From contig NZ_KK073876.1 in NCBI RefSeq assembly GCF_000585415.1, positions 2,415,810 to 2,479,809 of the forward strand: a stretch of 64,000 nt of DNA, given 5' to 3'. The stretch is from Sphingomonas jaspsi DSM 18422. GTDB lineage: Bacteria; Pseudomonadota; Alphaproteobacteria; Sphingomonadales; Sphingomonadaceae. Below the pieces are notes generated by a model, which saw nothing but the letters and a program-made list of their open reading frames with translations, was not told where the DNA came from and did no database searches. Shown one piece after another: positions 8,887-17,645 of this stretch. The translations under genes and the position numbers were made by a program. Each line of letters begins with the position of its first letter. Within the stretch, counting starts at the first letter, position 1.

Positions 8887-9812
8887 AGCGCGTTCACCGG
8901 AATCTTGATGTAGCTCACCCCATTGTCCTCGGGGTCCGGAAGCCGCCCGCCGCGAATGTTGAGCTGCACCGACGGCATGATCAGCGCTGGCATCGACAAT
9001 GTCTTGTCGCGCGCCGTCCGCATCGCCACGAAGTCGTCTTCGCTGACGCCGTCATGGACATGGACGTTGCCGTCGCGCTGCAGGCCGACGGTGCTTTCCC
9101 AGGCATAATCGTCCCGGCCCGGCGCCTTGTAGTCGTGGCACATGAACAGCCGCGTTTCGCGCGGAAGATCGAGCAGTCGGCGGATCGATTGATAAAGCTC
9201 GCGCGCGCAGCCGCCCGGGAAATCGGTGCGGGCGGTGCCGTAATCGGGCATGAACATCGTATCGCCGACGAAGGCGGCGTCGCCGACGACATAGGCCATG
9301 TCGGCCGGCGTATGGCCCGGCACATGCAACGCCACCGCTTCAAGCGTGCCGATCCGGAAACGCTCCCCGTCGGCGAACAGATGGTCGAACTGCGATCCGT
9401 CGCGCTGGAAATCGGTCCCGGCGTTGAACACCTTCCCGAATACCTCCTGCACCCGGACGATATCCTTGCCGATGGCCAACTTCCCGCCCAGCTTCTCCTG
9501 CAGGTAAGGCGCTGCCGAAATATGGTCGGCATGGGCATGGGTCTCGATCACCCAAGCGACCTTCAGGCCCTTGGTCGTGACATAATCGACGATAAGGTCG
9601 GCGGAGCGGAAACCGGTGCGGCCCGACGCCTGGTCGTAATCGAGCACCGAATCAATAATGGCGGCTTCGCCCGTCGCCGCGTCATGGACGACGTAGCTCA
9701 CCGTATAAGTCGCCTCGTCGAAGAAACCGGCGATGGTCGGACGATTCGCCGGATCGGCAATCGCGGCTTCGACGACCGCTGTTGCGCCGTCGAGCGCAAG
9801 GTCGGCGGACAT
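8883..9812 (-). CDS. Persulfide dioxygenase-like metallo-beta-lactamase fold protein
   Basis: A 309-residue MBL-fold enzyme with the iron/zinc motif THAHADH, then [22 protein letters not shown] and a C-terminal MCHDYKAPG. These are the features of ETHE1/Blh-type persulfide dioxygenases, which oxidise glutathione persulfide to sulfite. The start at 9812 has a clear AAGGAG eight to nine bases upstream; the longer frame is not supported. It is the first gene of a five-gene coupled operon, with transporters for sulfur compounds and an exporter likely for the sulfite product. No BigR/SqrR-type regulator gene is present in the window. Confidence 0.9.
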   Translation of the reverse strand: MSADLALDGATAVVEAAIADPANRPTIAGFFDEATYTVSYVVHDAATGEAAIIDSVLDYDQASGRTGFRSADLIVDYVTTKGLKVAWVIETHAHADHISAAPYLQEKLGGKLAIGKDIVRVQEVFGKVFNAGTDFQRDGSQFDHLFADGERFRIGTLEAVALHVPGHTPADMAYVVGDAAFVGDTMFMPDYGTARTDFPGGCARELYQSIRRLLDLPRETRLFMCHDYKAPGRDDYAWESTVGLQRDGNVHVHDGVSEDDFVAMRTARDKTLSMPALIMPSVQLNIRGGRLPDPEDNGVSYIKIPVNAL

Positions 9813-9925
9813 GGCTACTCTCCTTAGGTCCCGGCTCACGGCCTTCGATTGATTGACATATAGGACGGGGCGTCCCCGCACGAAAGGCTGCCCCGCAAGC
9901 CGGCATCCATTAACGGCGGACCGGT

Positions 9926-9939
9926 ATTTTCGAGAAAAT
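9926..9939. promoter_or_regulatory. AT-rich dyad in the leuC / persulfide operon divergent region
   Basis: ATTTTC-GA-GAAAAT is a perfect 6-bp inverted repeat in a GC-rich background. It lies about 114 bases upstream of the dioxygenase start and 39 bases before leuC. It could be the operator of a sulfide-responsive repressor or of a leuC regulator. No binding factor can be assigned. Confidence 0.4.
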
Positions 9940-9977
9940 CCTTACCGCGACGCCGCGTTTGACGTAGGACATCGGCC

Positions 9978-11396
9978 ATGTCCCGGCCGACGACGCTGTA
10001 CGAAAAAATCTGGGCCAGCCATCAGGTTGCACCAGTCCATGGCAACGACTGGCTGCTGTACATCGACCGGCACCTGCTCCACGAATTGACCAGCCCGCAG
10101 GCGTTCGACGGCCTTCGCCACGCGGGGCGGACGGTGCGTCGCCCGGAACTGACGCTGGCAGTGCCTGACCACAACGTCCCCACCCTTCATCGATCGCTTG
10201 GCACAGCCGGAATTGCCGATCCGGAAAGCCGCCTGCAAGTCGAGGCGCTTGAGCGCAATTGCGCAGAGTTCGGCATTACGCACATTCCGCTGACCCACCC
10301 TTCTCAGGGGATCGTCCATATCGTCGGGCCCGAGCTGGGCCTCACCCTGCCGGGCATGACCGTGGTATGCGGCGACAGCCATACATCGACCCATGGCGCG
10401 TTCGGCGCGCTGGCTTTCGGCATCGGCACCAGTGAAGTCGAACATGTCCTTGCGACCCAGACGCTGGTCCAGTCCAAGGCCAGAACCATGCGCATCCGTG
10501 TCGACGGCCGGCTTGGTCGCGGCGTCACGCCCAAGGACATCATCCTGGCGATCATCGGCCAAATCGGCACGGCCGGCGCCACCGGTCATGTCATCGAATA
10601 TGCGGGAGAAGCGATCGAGGCGCTGGACATGGCCGGTCGCATGACGATCTGCAACATGTCGATCGAAGCTGGTGCCCGCGCCGGGCTGATTGCGCCCGAT
10701 GAGAAAACGTTCGCCTGGCTCGAAGGCCGTGCACTCGTTCCGCAGGGCGCTGCGTTCGACGCTGCGTGCGGGATGTGGCGGACGCTGCGATCCGACCCCC
10801 AGGCAAGATTCGATCGCGACATTTCGATCGACGCGTCATCCATTGCGCCGATGGTCAGCTGGGGCACCAATCCCGAAGCCGTCACCACCGTCGAAGGCCA
10901 TGTTCCCGATCCGGACCGTATCGAGGATGCCTCGCGCCGCGAGCAGGTGGAGCGGATGCTCGCCTACATGGACCTGTCGCCGCGTCAGCCGATCGCCGGG
11001 CTGCCGATCGACCAGGTATTCATCGGCAGCTGCACCAACGCGCGGCTGGAGGACCTGCGCGCTGCCGCGGCCGTCGTCGACGGTGGCCGGGTGGCAGGCC
11101 ACGTCAAGGCGCTGGTGGTGCCGGGTTCGGGCCGGGTCAAGCTGGCCGCCGAAGCCGAAGGCCTGGACCGCATCTTCACCGACGCCGGTTTCGAATGGCG
11201 CGATGCGGGCTGTTCGATGTGCCTTGGCCTCAACGAAGACCGGTTGGCGCCGGGCAAGCGCTGCGCTTCCACCTCCAACCGCAATTTTGAGGGGCGGCAG
11301 GGACCGGGAGGTCGCACGCACCTGATGTCGCCGGCCATGGCGGCAGCAGCGGCCATTGCCGGGCGGATCGTCGATGTCAGGAGCTTCCGGCCATGA
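9978..11396 (+). CDS. leuC: 3-isopropylmalate dehydratase large subunit
   Basis: A 472-residue [4Fe-4S] enzyme that isomerises 2- to 3-isopropylmalate in leucine synthesis. The N-terminus ([12 protein letters not shown]) is standard. Conserved blocks include [24 protein letters not shown], and the cluster cysteines lie in [10 protein letters not shown] and SMCLGLNED. It has the expected length for the family and partners leuD, whose ATG overlaps its stop. leuA and leuB are not in the window. Confidence 0.97.
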   Translation: MSRPTTLYEKIWASHQVAPVHGNDWLLYIDRHLLHELTSPQAFDGLRHAGRTVRRPELTLAVPDHNVPTLHRSLGTAGIADPESRLQVEALERNCAEFGITHIPLTHPSQGIVHIVGPELGLTLPGMTVVCGDSHTSTHGAFGALAFGIGTSEVEHVLATQTLVQSKARTMRIRVDGRLGRGVTPKDIILAIIGQIGTAGATGHVIEYAGEAIEALDMAGRMTICNMSIEAGARAGLIAPDEKTFAWLEGRALVPQGAAFDAACGMWRTLRSDPQARFDRDISIDASSIAPMVSWGTNPEAVTTVEGHVPDPDRIEDASRREQVERMLAYMDLSPRQPIAGLPIDQVFIGSCTNARLEDLRAAAAVVDGGRVAGHVKALVVPGSGRVKLAAEAEGLDRIFTDAGFEWRDAGCSMCLGLNEDRLAPGKRCASTSNRNFEGRQGPGGRTHLMSPAMAAAAAIAGRIVDVRSFRP

Positions 11397-12031
11397 CGCC
11401 CTTCACGACACTGATCGGGATCGCCGCACCGCTGCCGATCGCCAATGTCGATACCGACCAGATCATTCCGAGCCGCTACCTGAAGGGGGTGACGCGCAAC
11501 GGGCTGGGCGAGGGCCTGCTGGCACCGCTCCGTTACGACGAGGATGGTGCCGAGCGACCCGAGTTCATCCTCAATCGTCCCCCATGGCGAAACGCGAAGA
11601 TTCTTGTCGCCCGCGACAATTTCGGCTGCGGGTCGAGCCGCGAACATGCGCCTTGGGCACTGGCAGGCTTCGGCATCGGCGCGATCCTGGCCCCCAGTTT
11701 CGCCGACATTTTCTACAACAATTCGATCAAGAACGGCCTGTTGCCTGCGATCCTTGAGGCAGAGGCGATCGAACGATTGTTGGCGCTGGTCGCCGACCCG
11801 CAATCCGCGACGCTGAGCGTCGATCTCACGCGGCGCGTCGTCACCGACGTCGCGGGCCGCGAATATCGCTTCGACATTTCCGACGACCGCCGCGATGCCC
11901 TGTTGAGCGGGCTCGACGATATCGGTCGTTCGCTGGCAGCGATCGAGGCCATCGACACGTTCGAACGGCGGCACCTGGCGCAGGTGCCGCCTATCCCGTC
12001 CTGGCCCGAACTAGAAAGCCGTCTGGGCTAG
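11393..12031 (+). CDS. leuD: 3-isopropylmalate dehydratase small subunit
   Basis: A 212-residue swivel-domain subunit that completes the isopropylmalate isomerase. Signature motifs are [14 protein letters not shown] and the active-site [16 protein letters not shown]. The start overlaps the leuC stop as ATGA, implying coupled translation. Its stop overlaps by three bases the stop of the convergent TonB-dependent receptor gene, so no room for a separate terminator exists. Confidence 0.97.
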   Translation: MTPFTTLIGIAAPLPIANVDTDQIIPSRYLKGVTRNGLGEGLLAPLRYDEDGAERPEFILNRPPWRNAKILVARDNFGCGSSREHAPWALAGFGIGAILAPSFADIFYNNSIKNGLLPAILEAEAIERLLALVADPQSATLSVDLTRRVVTDVAGREYRFDISDDRRDALLSGLDDIGRSLAAIEAIDTFERRHLAQVPPIPSWPELESRLG

Positions 12032-14598
12032 AACTTCACCCCGACTTCTACCCCGACCTGCCGCCGCGTGCCCGGCGACAGGAAGGATCCGCCGAATTCG
12101 ATCGCCGGGATGACTTCGGCAAGCCACTTCTTGTCGAGCGCATTGTCGGCGAAGGCGGTCACGCTCCAGCGGTCGGTTTCCAGTCCCAGCCGCAAGTTGA
12201 GGACCCCGAACTTGTCGCGCCGGTTGACGTCATATTTGGCGTTACCGACGAACGCCGGAAGCCCCAGCGCGCTGATCGGCAACAGGGCCGAGAACAGCGT
12301 GGGCCGCTCGTCGCCCTGGACCGTGTGGAACCAGGTCGGGCCGGTGATACGATAATCGGCCCGGGCGACGAGGTTGGCGAAGCTGCCCAGCCGCTGCGTC
12401 AACTGCGTCCCGAGGTTGATCGTGTAATCGGCGGTGTAGGGCGACTTGTTGCCGACCGTGTAGGGACGCGAACGGTTCTTCTTGATCTCGCTGTCGGTGA
12501 CGTTGACCGATCCGAAGATGCTCCAGCCCGGCAGCGGCTTGGCGTTGAGGTTCAGTTCCACCCCCTTAACGTCGACCCGGTCGATGTTCGACACGACGCG
12601 CAGAAGGCCGAAGCTGCCGACGAAGAATTCGAAGAACTGCATGTCGGTGATGCGGGTGTAATAGCCGGCAAGGTCGTAGGTCAGCTTGCCGTTCAGGAAG
12701 CTGCCCTTGATGCCTGCTTCAAACGCGCTCGACCGTTCCTTGCGGAACTGGTCGTCGATCGACACGACATCCCCCGCCGTCGGGCCCAGCGCATTGTTGT
12801 TGAAGTTGGCGTCGATGATTGCCGAGGAGCCACTGTTGTTGAACCCGCCCGATTTGAAGCCGATGCCCCAGTTGGCATAGATGTTGGTCGTGCTGTTGGG
12901 GCGGAAACTGACGTTGATCTTGGGCTCCAGCTGACGGAACGTCTTTTTCTGGTCGGGGATCGCGCCGCTGACCTGCCCGGGATTGAGCGGGCCGCCAAGG
13001 ATCGGGTCGGTGACCAGCGGTACCCGGTTCGACACCTGGCGCGCTTCGATGTCGTAGCGCAGCGCAAGCCCGAGCTTGAATTGGTCGCTGGGCTTCCAGT
13101 CGACCGATCCGAAACCGGCGTAGACGTTGGTCGTGAAGCGATCGGCGAACAGCTGGCTGGTGGGATTGGAGGTCGAGGGATCATTGTACAGGTTCCTGAT
13201 CACCCCTGACCCCAGATCCGCGCCGAGCGACACGGCGACCAGCCGGTTGATGTGCAGATAGTATGCGCCCAGCTGCCATTGGACCGGCGACGCCGTATCC
13301 GACGCCAGTCGCACTTCCGCGCTCCAGTCGGTCTGGTTGCGGACCTGATACTGGGTGCCGTCGCACGTGGTCGGGGAATAGGGTCCGAAGGTCGATCCGT
13401 TGGCTGGCGCGAAGATGAAGGGCACCGGGATTTGCCCGATGAACCCGGGCTGGTTGACCGGGAATCCGGTCAGTGCCGCCGTCGATGCGAAGCAGGCGTT
13501 GGACACGGCGGTGTTAGTCGGGTTGGCGGGGACACCCAACGCAGGGGCGATATAGCGCGCGAAGTCGGCCGACGTACCGTCTGCGACCAAATTCTGTTTC
13601 ACATTCGAATAGAGCGCCCAGGCGGTCAGCTTGGTGGCGCCGAAATCATGTTCCAGCTTGGCCGACGCTTCGTACGTCTTCTGGTCGTTGGTCGGCCTGA
13701 TGTTGCTGTAGAAGTTGAACGGATGGTCGTTGACGTCTTCGTAGAAGGCCGGATTGACCGCCGCGAAGTTAGGCAGGTGGAAGGCGGCGTTGAAGGCAAT
13801 CGACGCACCGTCGAAGCGGGCGAAACGGGCCTTGAAGTCCAGTTCCGTATTGGGTCCGGCCTGCACCACCAGCCGCCCGTCGATGCCGTAGATCTTGCTG
13901 TCGTCGACGCAGTGACAATCGAGGAAGAAGTTGCGGTAGAAGCCATCGCTTTTCTTGTAATTGGCCGAAATGACGATGCCGGCATCGTTGCTGATCGGCC
14001 CTGCCGCATAGCCGCGCAGCGCCCATGTGCCCTGCTCGGCGAACGTGCCCGTGACTGCGCCGGTCATACGGTCGCCGGGCTTGATGGTGCTGAGCACGAT
14101 CGCGCCGGCAGCCGCGTTGCGACCGTAAAGCGCGCCCTGCGGCCCTTTCAGGATTTCGACCTGGCGAAGCGTTCCCTGCACTTCGTTGAGCTGGGCCGTG
14201 TTGGTCTTGAGGATGCCGTCGACGACAAGCGCGACCGAACTTTCCGCGTCGCGCGCGCCGTTGATGCCGCGAATGTTGATCTGGGTGTCGCCACTTTCCG
14301 CCGTCCCGGTGACGATGGTCACGCCCGGGGTCAGCGCGACGAAATTTTCGGCCTTCACCACGCCGGTCTTGGCCAGCGTGTCGGCCGACAGCACCGTCAC
14401 CGATGCCGGAACGTCAAGCAACCGTTCGTTCTGGCGACGCGCCGTCACGATGATGTCGGCAGGCGATTCGTCGGCCGGCGGCTGGGCTGCCGGTGCCGGT
14501 TCGGAAGGCGCGGCGTCCTGCGCGAAGGCCGGCGTTGCAACGATTGCGATCCCTGCGCAGCCCGCGATCAGGCCCGCCCGTCTTGCCACCCTGTTCAT
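12028..14598 (-). CDS. TonB-dependent outer-membrane receptor
   Basis: An 856-residue receptor: signal peptide ending TPAFAQ, a proline/alanine linker, the TonB-box region (DIIVTARRQNERLLDVP), a plug domain with LVVDGI and GPQGALYGRNAAAGAI, then a long beta-barrel ending VGVEVGVKF. The start at 14598 has a GGAGGA immediately upstream. This is the sphingomonad type of receptor that often takes up the substrate degraded by the adjacent genes. It is the last gene of the operon racemase-like, NTF2, NTF2, receptor, and presumably imports the compound handled by the GntR-controlled cluster. A Cys-His-Cys triplet (LDCHCVDD) in the barrel is a curiosity. Confidence 0.93.
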   Translation of the reverse strand: MNRVARRAGLIAGCAGIAIVATPAFAQDAAPSEPAPAAQPPADESPADIIVTARRQNERLLDVPASVTVLSADTLAKTGVVKAENFVALTPGVTIVTGTAESGDTQINIRGINGARDAESSVALVVDGILKTNTAQLNEVQGTLRQVEILKGPQGALYGRNAAAGAIVLSTIKPGDRMTGAVTGTFAEQGTWALRGYAAGPISNDAGIVISANYKKSDGFYRNFFLDCHCVDDSKIYGIDGRLVVQAGPNTELDFKARFARFDGASIAFNAAFHLPNFAAVNPAFYEDVNDHPFNFYSNIRPTNDQKTYEASAKLEHDFGATKLTAWALYSNVKQNLVADGTSADFARYIAPALGVPANPTNTAVSNACFASTAALTGFPVNQPGFIGQIPVPFIFAPANGSTFGPYSPTTCDGTQYQVRNQTDWSAEVRLASDTASPVQWQLGAYYLHINRLVAVSLGADLGSGVIRNLYNDPSTSNPTSQLFADRFTTNVYAGFGSVDWKPSDQFKLGLALRYDIEARQVSNRVPLVTDPILGGPLNPGQVSGAIPDQKKTFRQLEPKINVSFRPNSTTNIYANWGIGFKSGGFNNSGSSAIIDANFNNNALGPTAGDVVSIDDQFRKERSSAFEAGIKGSFLNGKLTYDLAGYYTRITDMQFFEFFVGSFGLLRVVSNIDRVDVKGVELNLNAKPLPGWSIFGSVNVTDSEIKKNRSRPYTVGNKSPYTADYTINLGTQLTQRLGSFANLVARADYRITGPTWFHTVQGDERPTLFSALLPISALGLPAFVGNAKYDVNRRDKFGVLNLRLGLETDRWSVTAFADNALDKKWLAEVIPAIEFGGSFLSPGTRRQVGVEVGVKF

Positions 14599-14633
14599 TC
14601 CTCCAGCCCTCCTGAAACGGCGGGTGCCCTGCC

Positions 14634-15032
14634 TCAGACCAGCACGTTGGCCCCGCTCATGTAGACGTAAACCTCTTGGAAGCGGCCCTCGCGGATCCGC
14701 CAGAAATTGGTGTTGAACAGGCGCGTGACGCTGCCGTCCGCTGCGGTCAGCACGGCTTCGAAGCAGGCCGATATCCGGCCATTCGCCTCGTCTACCGTGC
14801 AAGTGAAATCCTTGTGGACGATGGTGTCGTAGGCGCCGAAGAAATCGACGAACATGCGCCGGATGGCATCCTTGCCGGCATGCCGCGTGAAGCTGGACTG
14901 GACGCAGAACAAGGCTTCGTCGTTGAAGCAGGCCAGCGTCTCGTCGAGCCGCTTGGCATCGACATTGCCGAAATAGGTCTTGGTCGCCAGCTCGACCAGC
15001 TCGTCGCGGGACAAAGTGGGCTCATACTGCAT
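14634..15032 (-). CDS. NTF2-like (SnoaL/ketosteroid isomerase fold) protein A
   Basis: A 132-residue single-domain protein of the NTF2 superfamily. The helix ELATKTYFGNVDAKRLDETLACF is followed by the strands that form the cone-shaped pocket, ending FQEVYVYMSGANVLV. It is a clear paralogue of the next upstream gene, with which it shares the pattern YFG-VD, L-CF and VYVYMSG-N. Its ATG overlaps the stop of that gene as TGATG. In such clusters these proteins act as isomerases, dehydratases or cyclases on the pathway intermediate, possibly as a heteromer. The reaction cannot be read from the sequence. Confidence 0.82.
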   Translation of the reverse strand: MQYEPTLSRDELVELATKTYFGNVDAKRLDETLACFNDEALFCVQSSFTRHAGKDAIRRMFVDFFGAYDTIVHKDFTCTVDEANGRISACFEAVLTAADGSVTRLFNTNFWRIREGRFQEVYVYMSGANVLV

Positions 15033-15463
15033 CAGGCGTCTCCCGGCTGCAGCAGGTTGGTCCCGCTCATGTAGACGTAGACCCGGTGGAACAGCCGGTC
15101 CTTCAGGTAGAAACGATTGCAGTTTTCATAGCGCAGCTCGCTTCCGCCCTGCGGCGTGATCAGCACCGTGAATTGCGAATTGATACTGTTTGTCGCCGGG
15201 TCGCCGGTATGGACGAAATTGCCGTGCCAAATGTCGCTGAAGTCGGTGAAGAGCTTCCGGAACATGGCGGCAATGCCCTCGTCACGGCCCTGGTGGACGG
15301 TCATCGACGTCACTTCGGTCAACGTTGCGTCGGGAGTGAAGCAGTTGAGGACCTGGGTCAGGTTCTTGTTGTCGACGCCGTCGAAGTAGCGCTTGGTGAC
15401 GATGTCGACATAGAAGGGATAGGGCAGCGGCGTTTGACCCGGCCCGGCTTCGTTCCAGCTCAT
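15032..15463 (-). CDS. NTF2-like (SnoaL/ketosteroid isomerase fold) protein B
   Basis: A 143-residue paralogue of the adjacent NTF2-fold protein (YPFYVDIVTKRYFDGVDNKNLTQVL... VYVYMSGTNLL). The start at 15463 has CAGGAGAGG upstream and overlaps the racemase-family stop as ATGA. Tandem NTF2 proteins may form a mixed oligomer in which one chain is catalytic and the other structural. It belongs to the four-gene operon that ends in the TonB receptor. Confidence 0.82.
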   Translation of the reverse strand: MSWNEAGPGQTPLPYPFYVDIVTKRYFDGVDNKNLTQVLNCFTPDATLTEVTSMTVHQGRDEGIAAMFRKLFTDFSDIWHGNFVHTGDPATNSINSQFTVLITPQGGSELRYENCNRFYLKDRLFHRVYVYMSGTNLLQPGDA

Positions 15464-16203
15464 GCCCAACCTCTCCTGATATCCGCATCCTTGCCCACTT
15501 CGGGCGAAGGAAAGGCTTTCTTGCTGTGGGTGAGGCCAAGCCCGATCAGAAGCTCGAGCTGCTTGTAGGCAACCTGGCCCGGGTTGATCACCGGCACGCT
15601 GAGTTCGCGGGACAGATAGGCCGCGGACTGGTGCATGGTCGTGGACCCGAGCACGATGACGTCCGCGCCGTCTTCGGCAATCGCCGCTTCGGCCTCGGCC
15701 TTCAGCTTGGCGAAAATGACTTCTTCCTTGCCTGCCAGCAGCTCGGTGACGTCGGGCCGCGTCTTGATAGAGCGCAGCGAAGCGACACGGTCCCACCAGC
15801 CATAATCGGTCAGCGTCTTTTCGTAGAGCGGGAACCATTCGTCCCACATGGTCAGCACGGTGAAGTGCTTGCCCAGCATCATCGCCGTCGCGAACGCAGC
15901 CTCGCCCGGGCCGACCACCGGAATGGACAGGCGGGAACGCAGGGCGCGCAGCCCGCTGTCGCTGACCGTATCGATCAGCACGCCGGCATAGCCTTCCTCT
16001 TCCGCCGAGATGCCGGCCTGGAACACACTCCATTCCATCAGCAGCATGTCATGGTAGCTGTCGCCGAGCGCCGCCCCCCATTTGATCGCAGCGAATTCGG
16101 GCTGAAAACCGGGCGCGACGAAATCGGCCGGAAGCTGGGCAGCGCGATTGGCGACGCCCGCGTCGTCCATCGGGATGGGGACGATCACCTTGATGCGCTT
16201 CAT
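15460..16203 (-). CDS. Asp/Glu/hydantoin racemase superfamily protein lacking cysteines
   Basis: A 247-residue protein with the fold pattern of the Asp/Glu/hydantoin racemase family: N-terminal IKVIVPIPMDD, the GVLIDTVSDSGLRALR block and the VIVLGSTTMHQSAAYL block, then VPVINPG. In true two-cysteine racemases both blocks carry a catalytic Cys (as in D-C-F-G-D-P-G and G-C-A-G-M). Here they read IDTVSDSG and LGSTTMH, and the entire protein contains no cysteine. Classical racemisation or Cys-dependent maleate isomerisation is therefore unlikely. It starts at MKRIKVI; the upstream ATG at 16248 lies inside the operator region. First gene of the receptor operon. Confidence 0.8.
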   Translation of the reverse strand: MKRIKVIVPIPMDDAGVANRAAQLPADFVAPGFQPEFAAIKWGAALGDSYHDMLLMEWSVFQAGISAEEEGYAGVLIDTVSDSGLRALRSRLSIPVVGPGEAAFATAMMLGKHFTVLTMWDEWFPLYEKTLTDYGWWDRVASLRSIKTRPDVTELLAGKEEVIFAKLKAEAEAAIAEDGADVIVLGSTTMHQSAAYLSRELSVPVINPGQVAYKQLELLIGLGLTHSKKAFPSPEVGKDADIRRGWA

Positions 16204-16238
16204 GCCGGTCGCGAAGCCCCTTTCGATTCGACGGTGTA

Positions 16239-16248
16239 ATGTATACAA
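16239..16248. promoter_or_regulatory. Probable GntR operator 1 (TGTATACAAA)
   Basis: TGTATACAAA contains the GTATAC core and is identical over ten bases to the second site at 17632-17641. It lies in the 87-base region between the divergent racemase-family and gntR starts, so it could repress both directions. Confidence 0.65.
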
Positions 16249-16290
16249 AACGATAGCGTCAAGGCAGTTGCCGATGATGGGGAAGTCGCT

Positions 16291-16959
16291 ATGGACAGGG
16301 GCATGTCACGCGCATCCGACCGGGCCTATTCCGAAATCCGCAGCCTGATCCTGTCGGGTGACGTTCCGCCCGGTGCTCCGCTTCGCGAAGAACAGCTGGC
16401 GGAACTTTGCGGCGTGTCGCGAACACCTGTCCGCGACGCGCTCCGGCGCCTGGAGGCTGAACTTTATGTCGTGCGCAGCGAGAGCCAGCGCACATTCGTT
16501 GCCGAATGGAGCCGGGAAGACGTCAACGAGATGTTCGCGTTGCGGGCGATGCTGGAAGCCCATGCCGCCCGCCGCGCCGCGGAACGCATGGACCCGGACC
16601 ACCTCGCCGCGCTCGAGCGGTGTCACCGGGAAATGGAGAAGGCGGTCTTCCAACGCGTGCCGGACGTCGTAGCTTTCCTCGACCGAAACCGTGACTTCCA
16701 TGCCGCGATTATCGAAACCGCCAGTTCGCCGCGCCTAACGGCAACGCTGGCGACCCTTGTCGAACAGCCGATCGTTCGGCGCACCGCAATGCATTATGGC
16801 CGCGAGCAGCTGGAGCAATCGGTCAACGAACATCGCGAACTGCTTCGCGCCTTCACCGCCCGCGACGGCGAATGGGCGCATGCGGTGATGACCGGTCACA
16901 TCCGCCGCGCTTTCCACGCCTTTACCGCGAGTTGGGATCAGGTCAGCGAAGCGAAATAG
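16291..16959 (+). CDS. GntR-family (FadR/FCD) transcriptional regulator of the catabolic cluster
   Basis: A 222-residue regulator with an N-terminal winged helix (EIRSLILSGDVPPGAPLREEQLAE, then GVSRTPVRDALRRLE) and a C-terminal all-helical FCD ligand-binding domain with the metal/ligand residues DRNRDFHAAI and VNEHRELL. FCD regulators usually repress catabolic genes until they bind the substrate or an acyl/organic-acid intermediate. It sits in the middle of the cluster, divergent from the racemase-family gene. Identical GTATAC-core sites occur upstream of both operons. Its 3' end overlaps the convergent isochorismatase gene by 22 bases. ATG at 16303 is an alternative start. Confidence 0.92.
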   Translation: MDRGMSRASDRAYSEIRSLILSGDVPPGAPLREEQLAELCGVSRTPVRDALRRLEAELYVVRSESQRTFVAEWSREDVNEMFALRAMLEAHAARRAAERMDPDHLAALERCHREMEKAVFQRVPDVVAFLDRNRDFHAAIIETASSPRLTATLATLVEQPIVRRTAMHYGREQLEQSVNEHRELLRAFTARDGEWAHAVMTGHIRRAFHAFTASWDQVSEAK

Positions 16960-17582
16960 TCGCGCATTTGCGCCGCGGTCACGATGTCCGCATATTTGGC
17001 ACCGAGGTCGAACAGATTGGCCTCGTGAATGCGTTCGTCACGATCGCCGCATGCATCGCGCACGACCAACGGCGCAAAGCCGTGGCACAGCGCGTCGAGC
17101 GCGCTGGCCCGCACGCAACCCGACGTCGTAAGGCCTGTGACCACAACCGTGTCGACGCCCATGGCATGAAGTCGATCGGCCAGGTCGGTCCCGAAAAATG
17201 CGCTGGGGAATTGCTTGGTGACGACGATGTCGCCGTCCATCGGCGCCAGTTCCTCGGTGAAGTTGCCGAGCGGATTGCCGACCTCCCAGCAGGCCAGTCC
17301 GGCAATCTTCTGGCGAAACAGGCGTGCCGGCTCGGCCTGGCGATCGCGCGGATATTCAACCCGCGTGAAGACCAGCGGGATGCCGTGTGCGCGGGCGTCG
17401 TCGGCAAGCCGCGCCGCTTCGGCGCGAGCCGATTCCACCGGCGCGCGAAGCGGCGACCCGTCCTCGAAATAACCGCGAGCAAAATCGACCAAGAGAAGGG
17501 CCGGGCGGCGCCCCCAGGGCAGGCTGCCGCCGAAACCGCTGGCGGCGTAGTCGCTGTCGATGTCGTCGCCGTGCGCGCTCAT
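16938..17582 (-). CDS. Isochorismatase-superfamily amidohydrolase (N-carbamoylsarcosine amidase-like)
   Basis: A 214-residue cysteine hydrolase with the catalytic triad of the family: Asp in LLLVDFARGYFEDGSPL, Lys in VVTKQFPSAFFGT and Cys in LTTSGCVRASALDA. The N-terminal pattern is closest to N-carbamoylsarcosine amidohydrolase and maleamate amidohydrolase types rather than to true isochorismatases. In this context it could hydrolyse an N-carbamoyl or amide product generated by the HyuA/HyuB enzyme. It is divergent from the HMG-CoA lyase gene and shares its operator region. Confidence 0.82.
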   Translation of the reverse strand: MSAHGDDIDSDYAASGFGGSLPWGRRPALLLVDFARGYFEDGSPLRAPVESARAEAARLADDARAHGIPLVFTRVEYPRDRQAEPARLFRQKIAGLACWEVGNPLGNFTEELAPMDGDIVVTKQFPSAFFGTDLADRLHAMGVDTVVVTGLTTSGCVRASALDALCHGFAPLVVRDACGDRDERIHEANLFDLGAKYADIVTAAQMRDYFASLT

Positions 17583-17629
17583 CCGTCCTGCCTGATGATT
17601 TCCCGGGCGCTATACAAGCCCCATCCGCA

Positions 17630-17641
17630 TTTGTATACAAA
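17630..17641. promoter_or_regulatory. GntR operator 2, perfect palindrome TTTGTATACAAA
   Basis: A 12-bp perfect palindrome ends five bases before the ATG of the HMG-CoA lyase gene and lies 48 bases upstream of the divergent amidohydrolase start. A degenerate copy, TATACAAG, occurs at 17611-17618. Its TATACA could double as the -10 of the lyase operon. Confidence 0.75.
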
Positions 17642-17645
17642 CCGC

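Noticed and set aside
12028..14802. Receptor start at 14802
   Set aside because: The first 68 residues are antisense to the NTF2 gene; a proper signal peptide and GGAGGA mark the start at 14598.
16872..17645. N-terminal extension of the HMG-CoA lyase frame through the isochorismatase gene
   Set aside because: The extension is antisense to a recognised amidohydrolase and has no similarity to lyases; the operator and the MNRSIEI start mark the true beginning.
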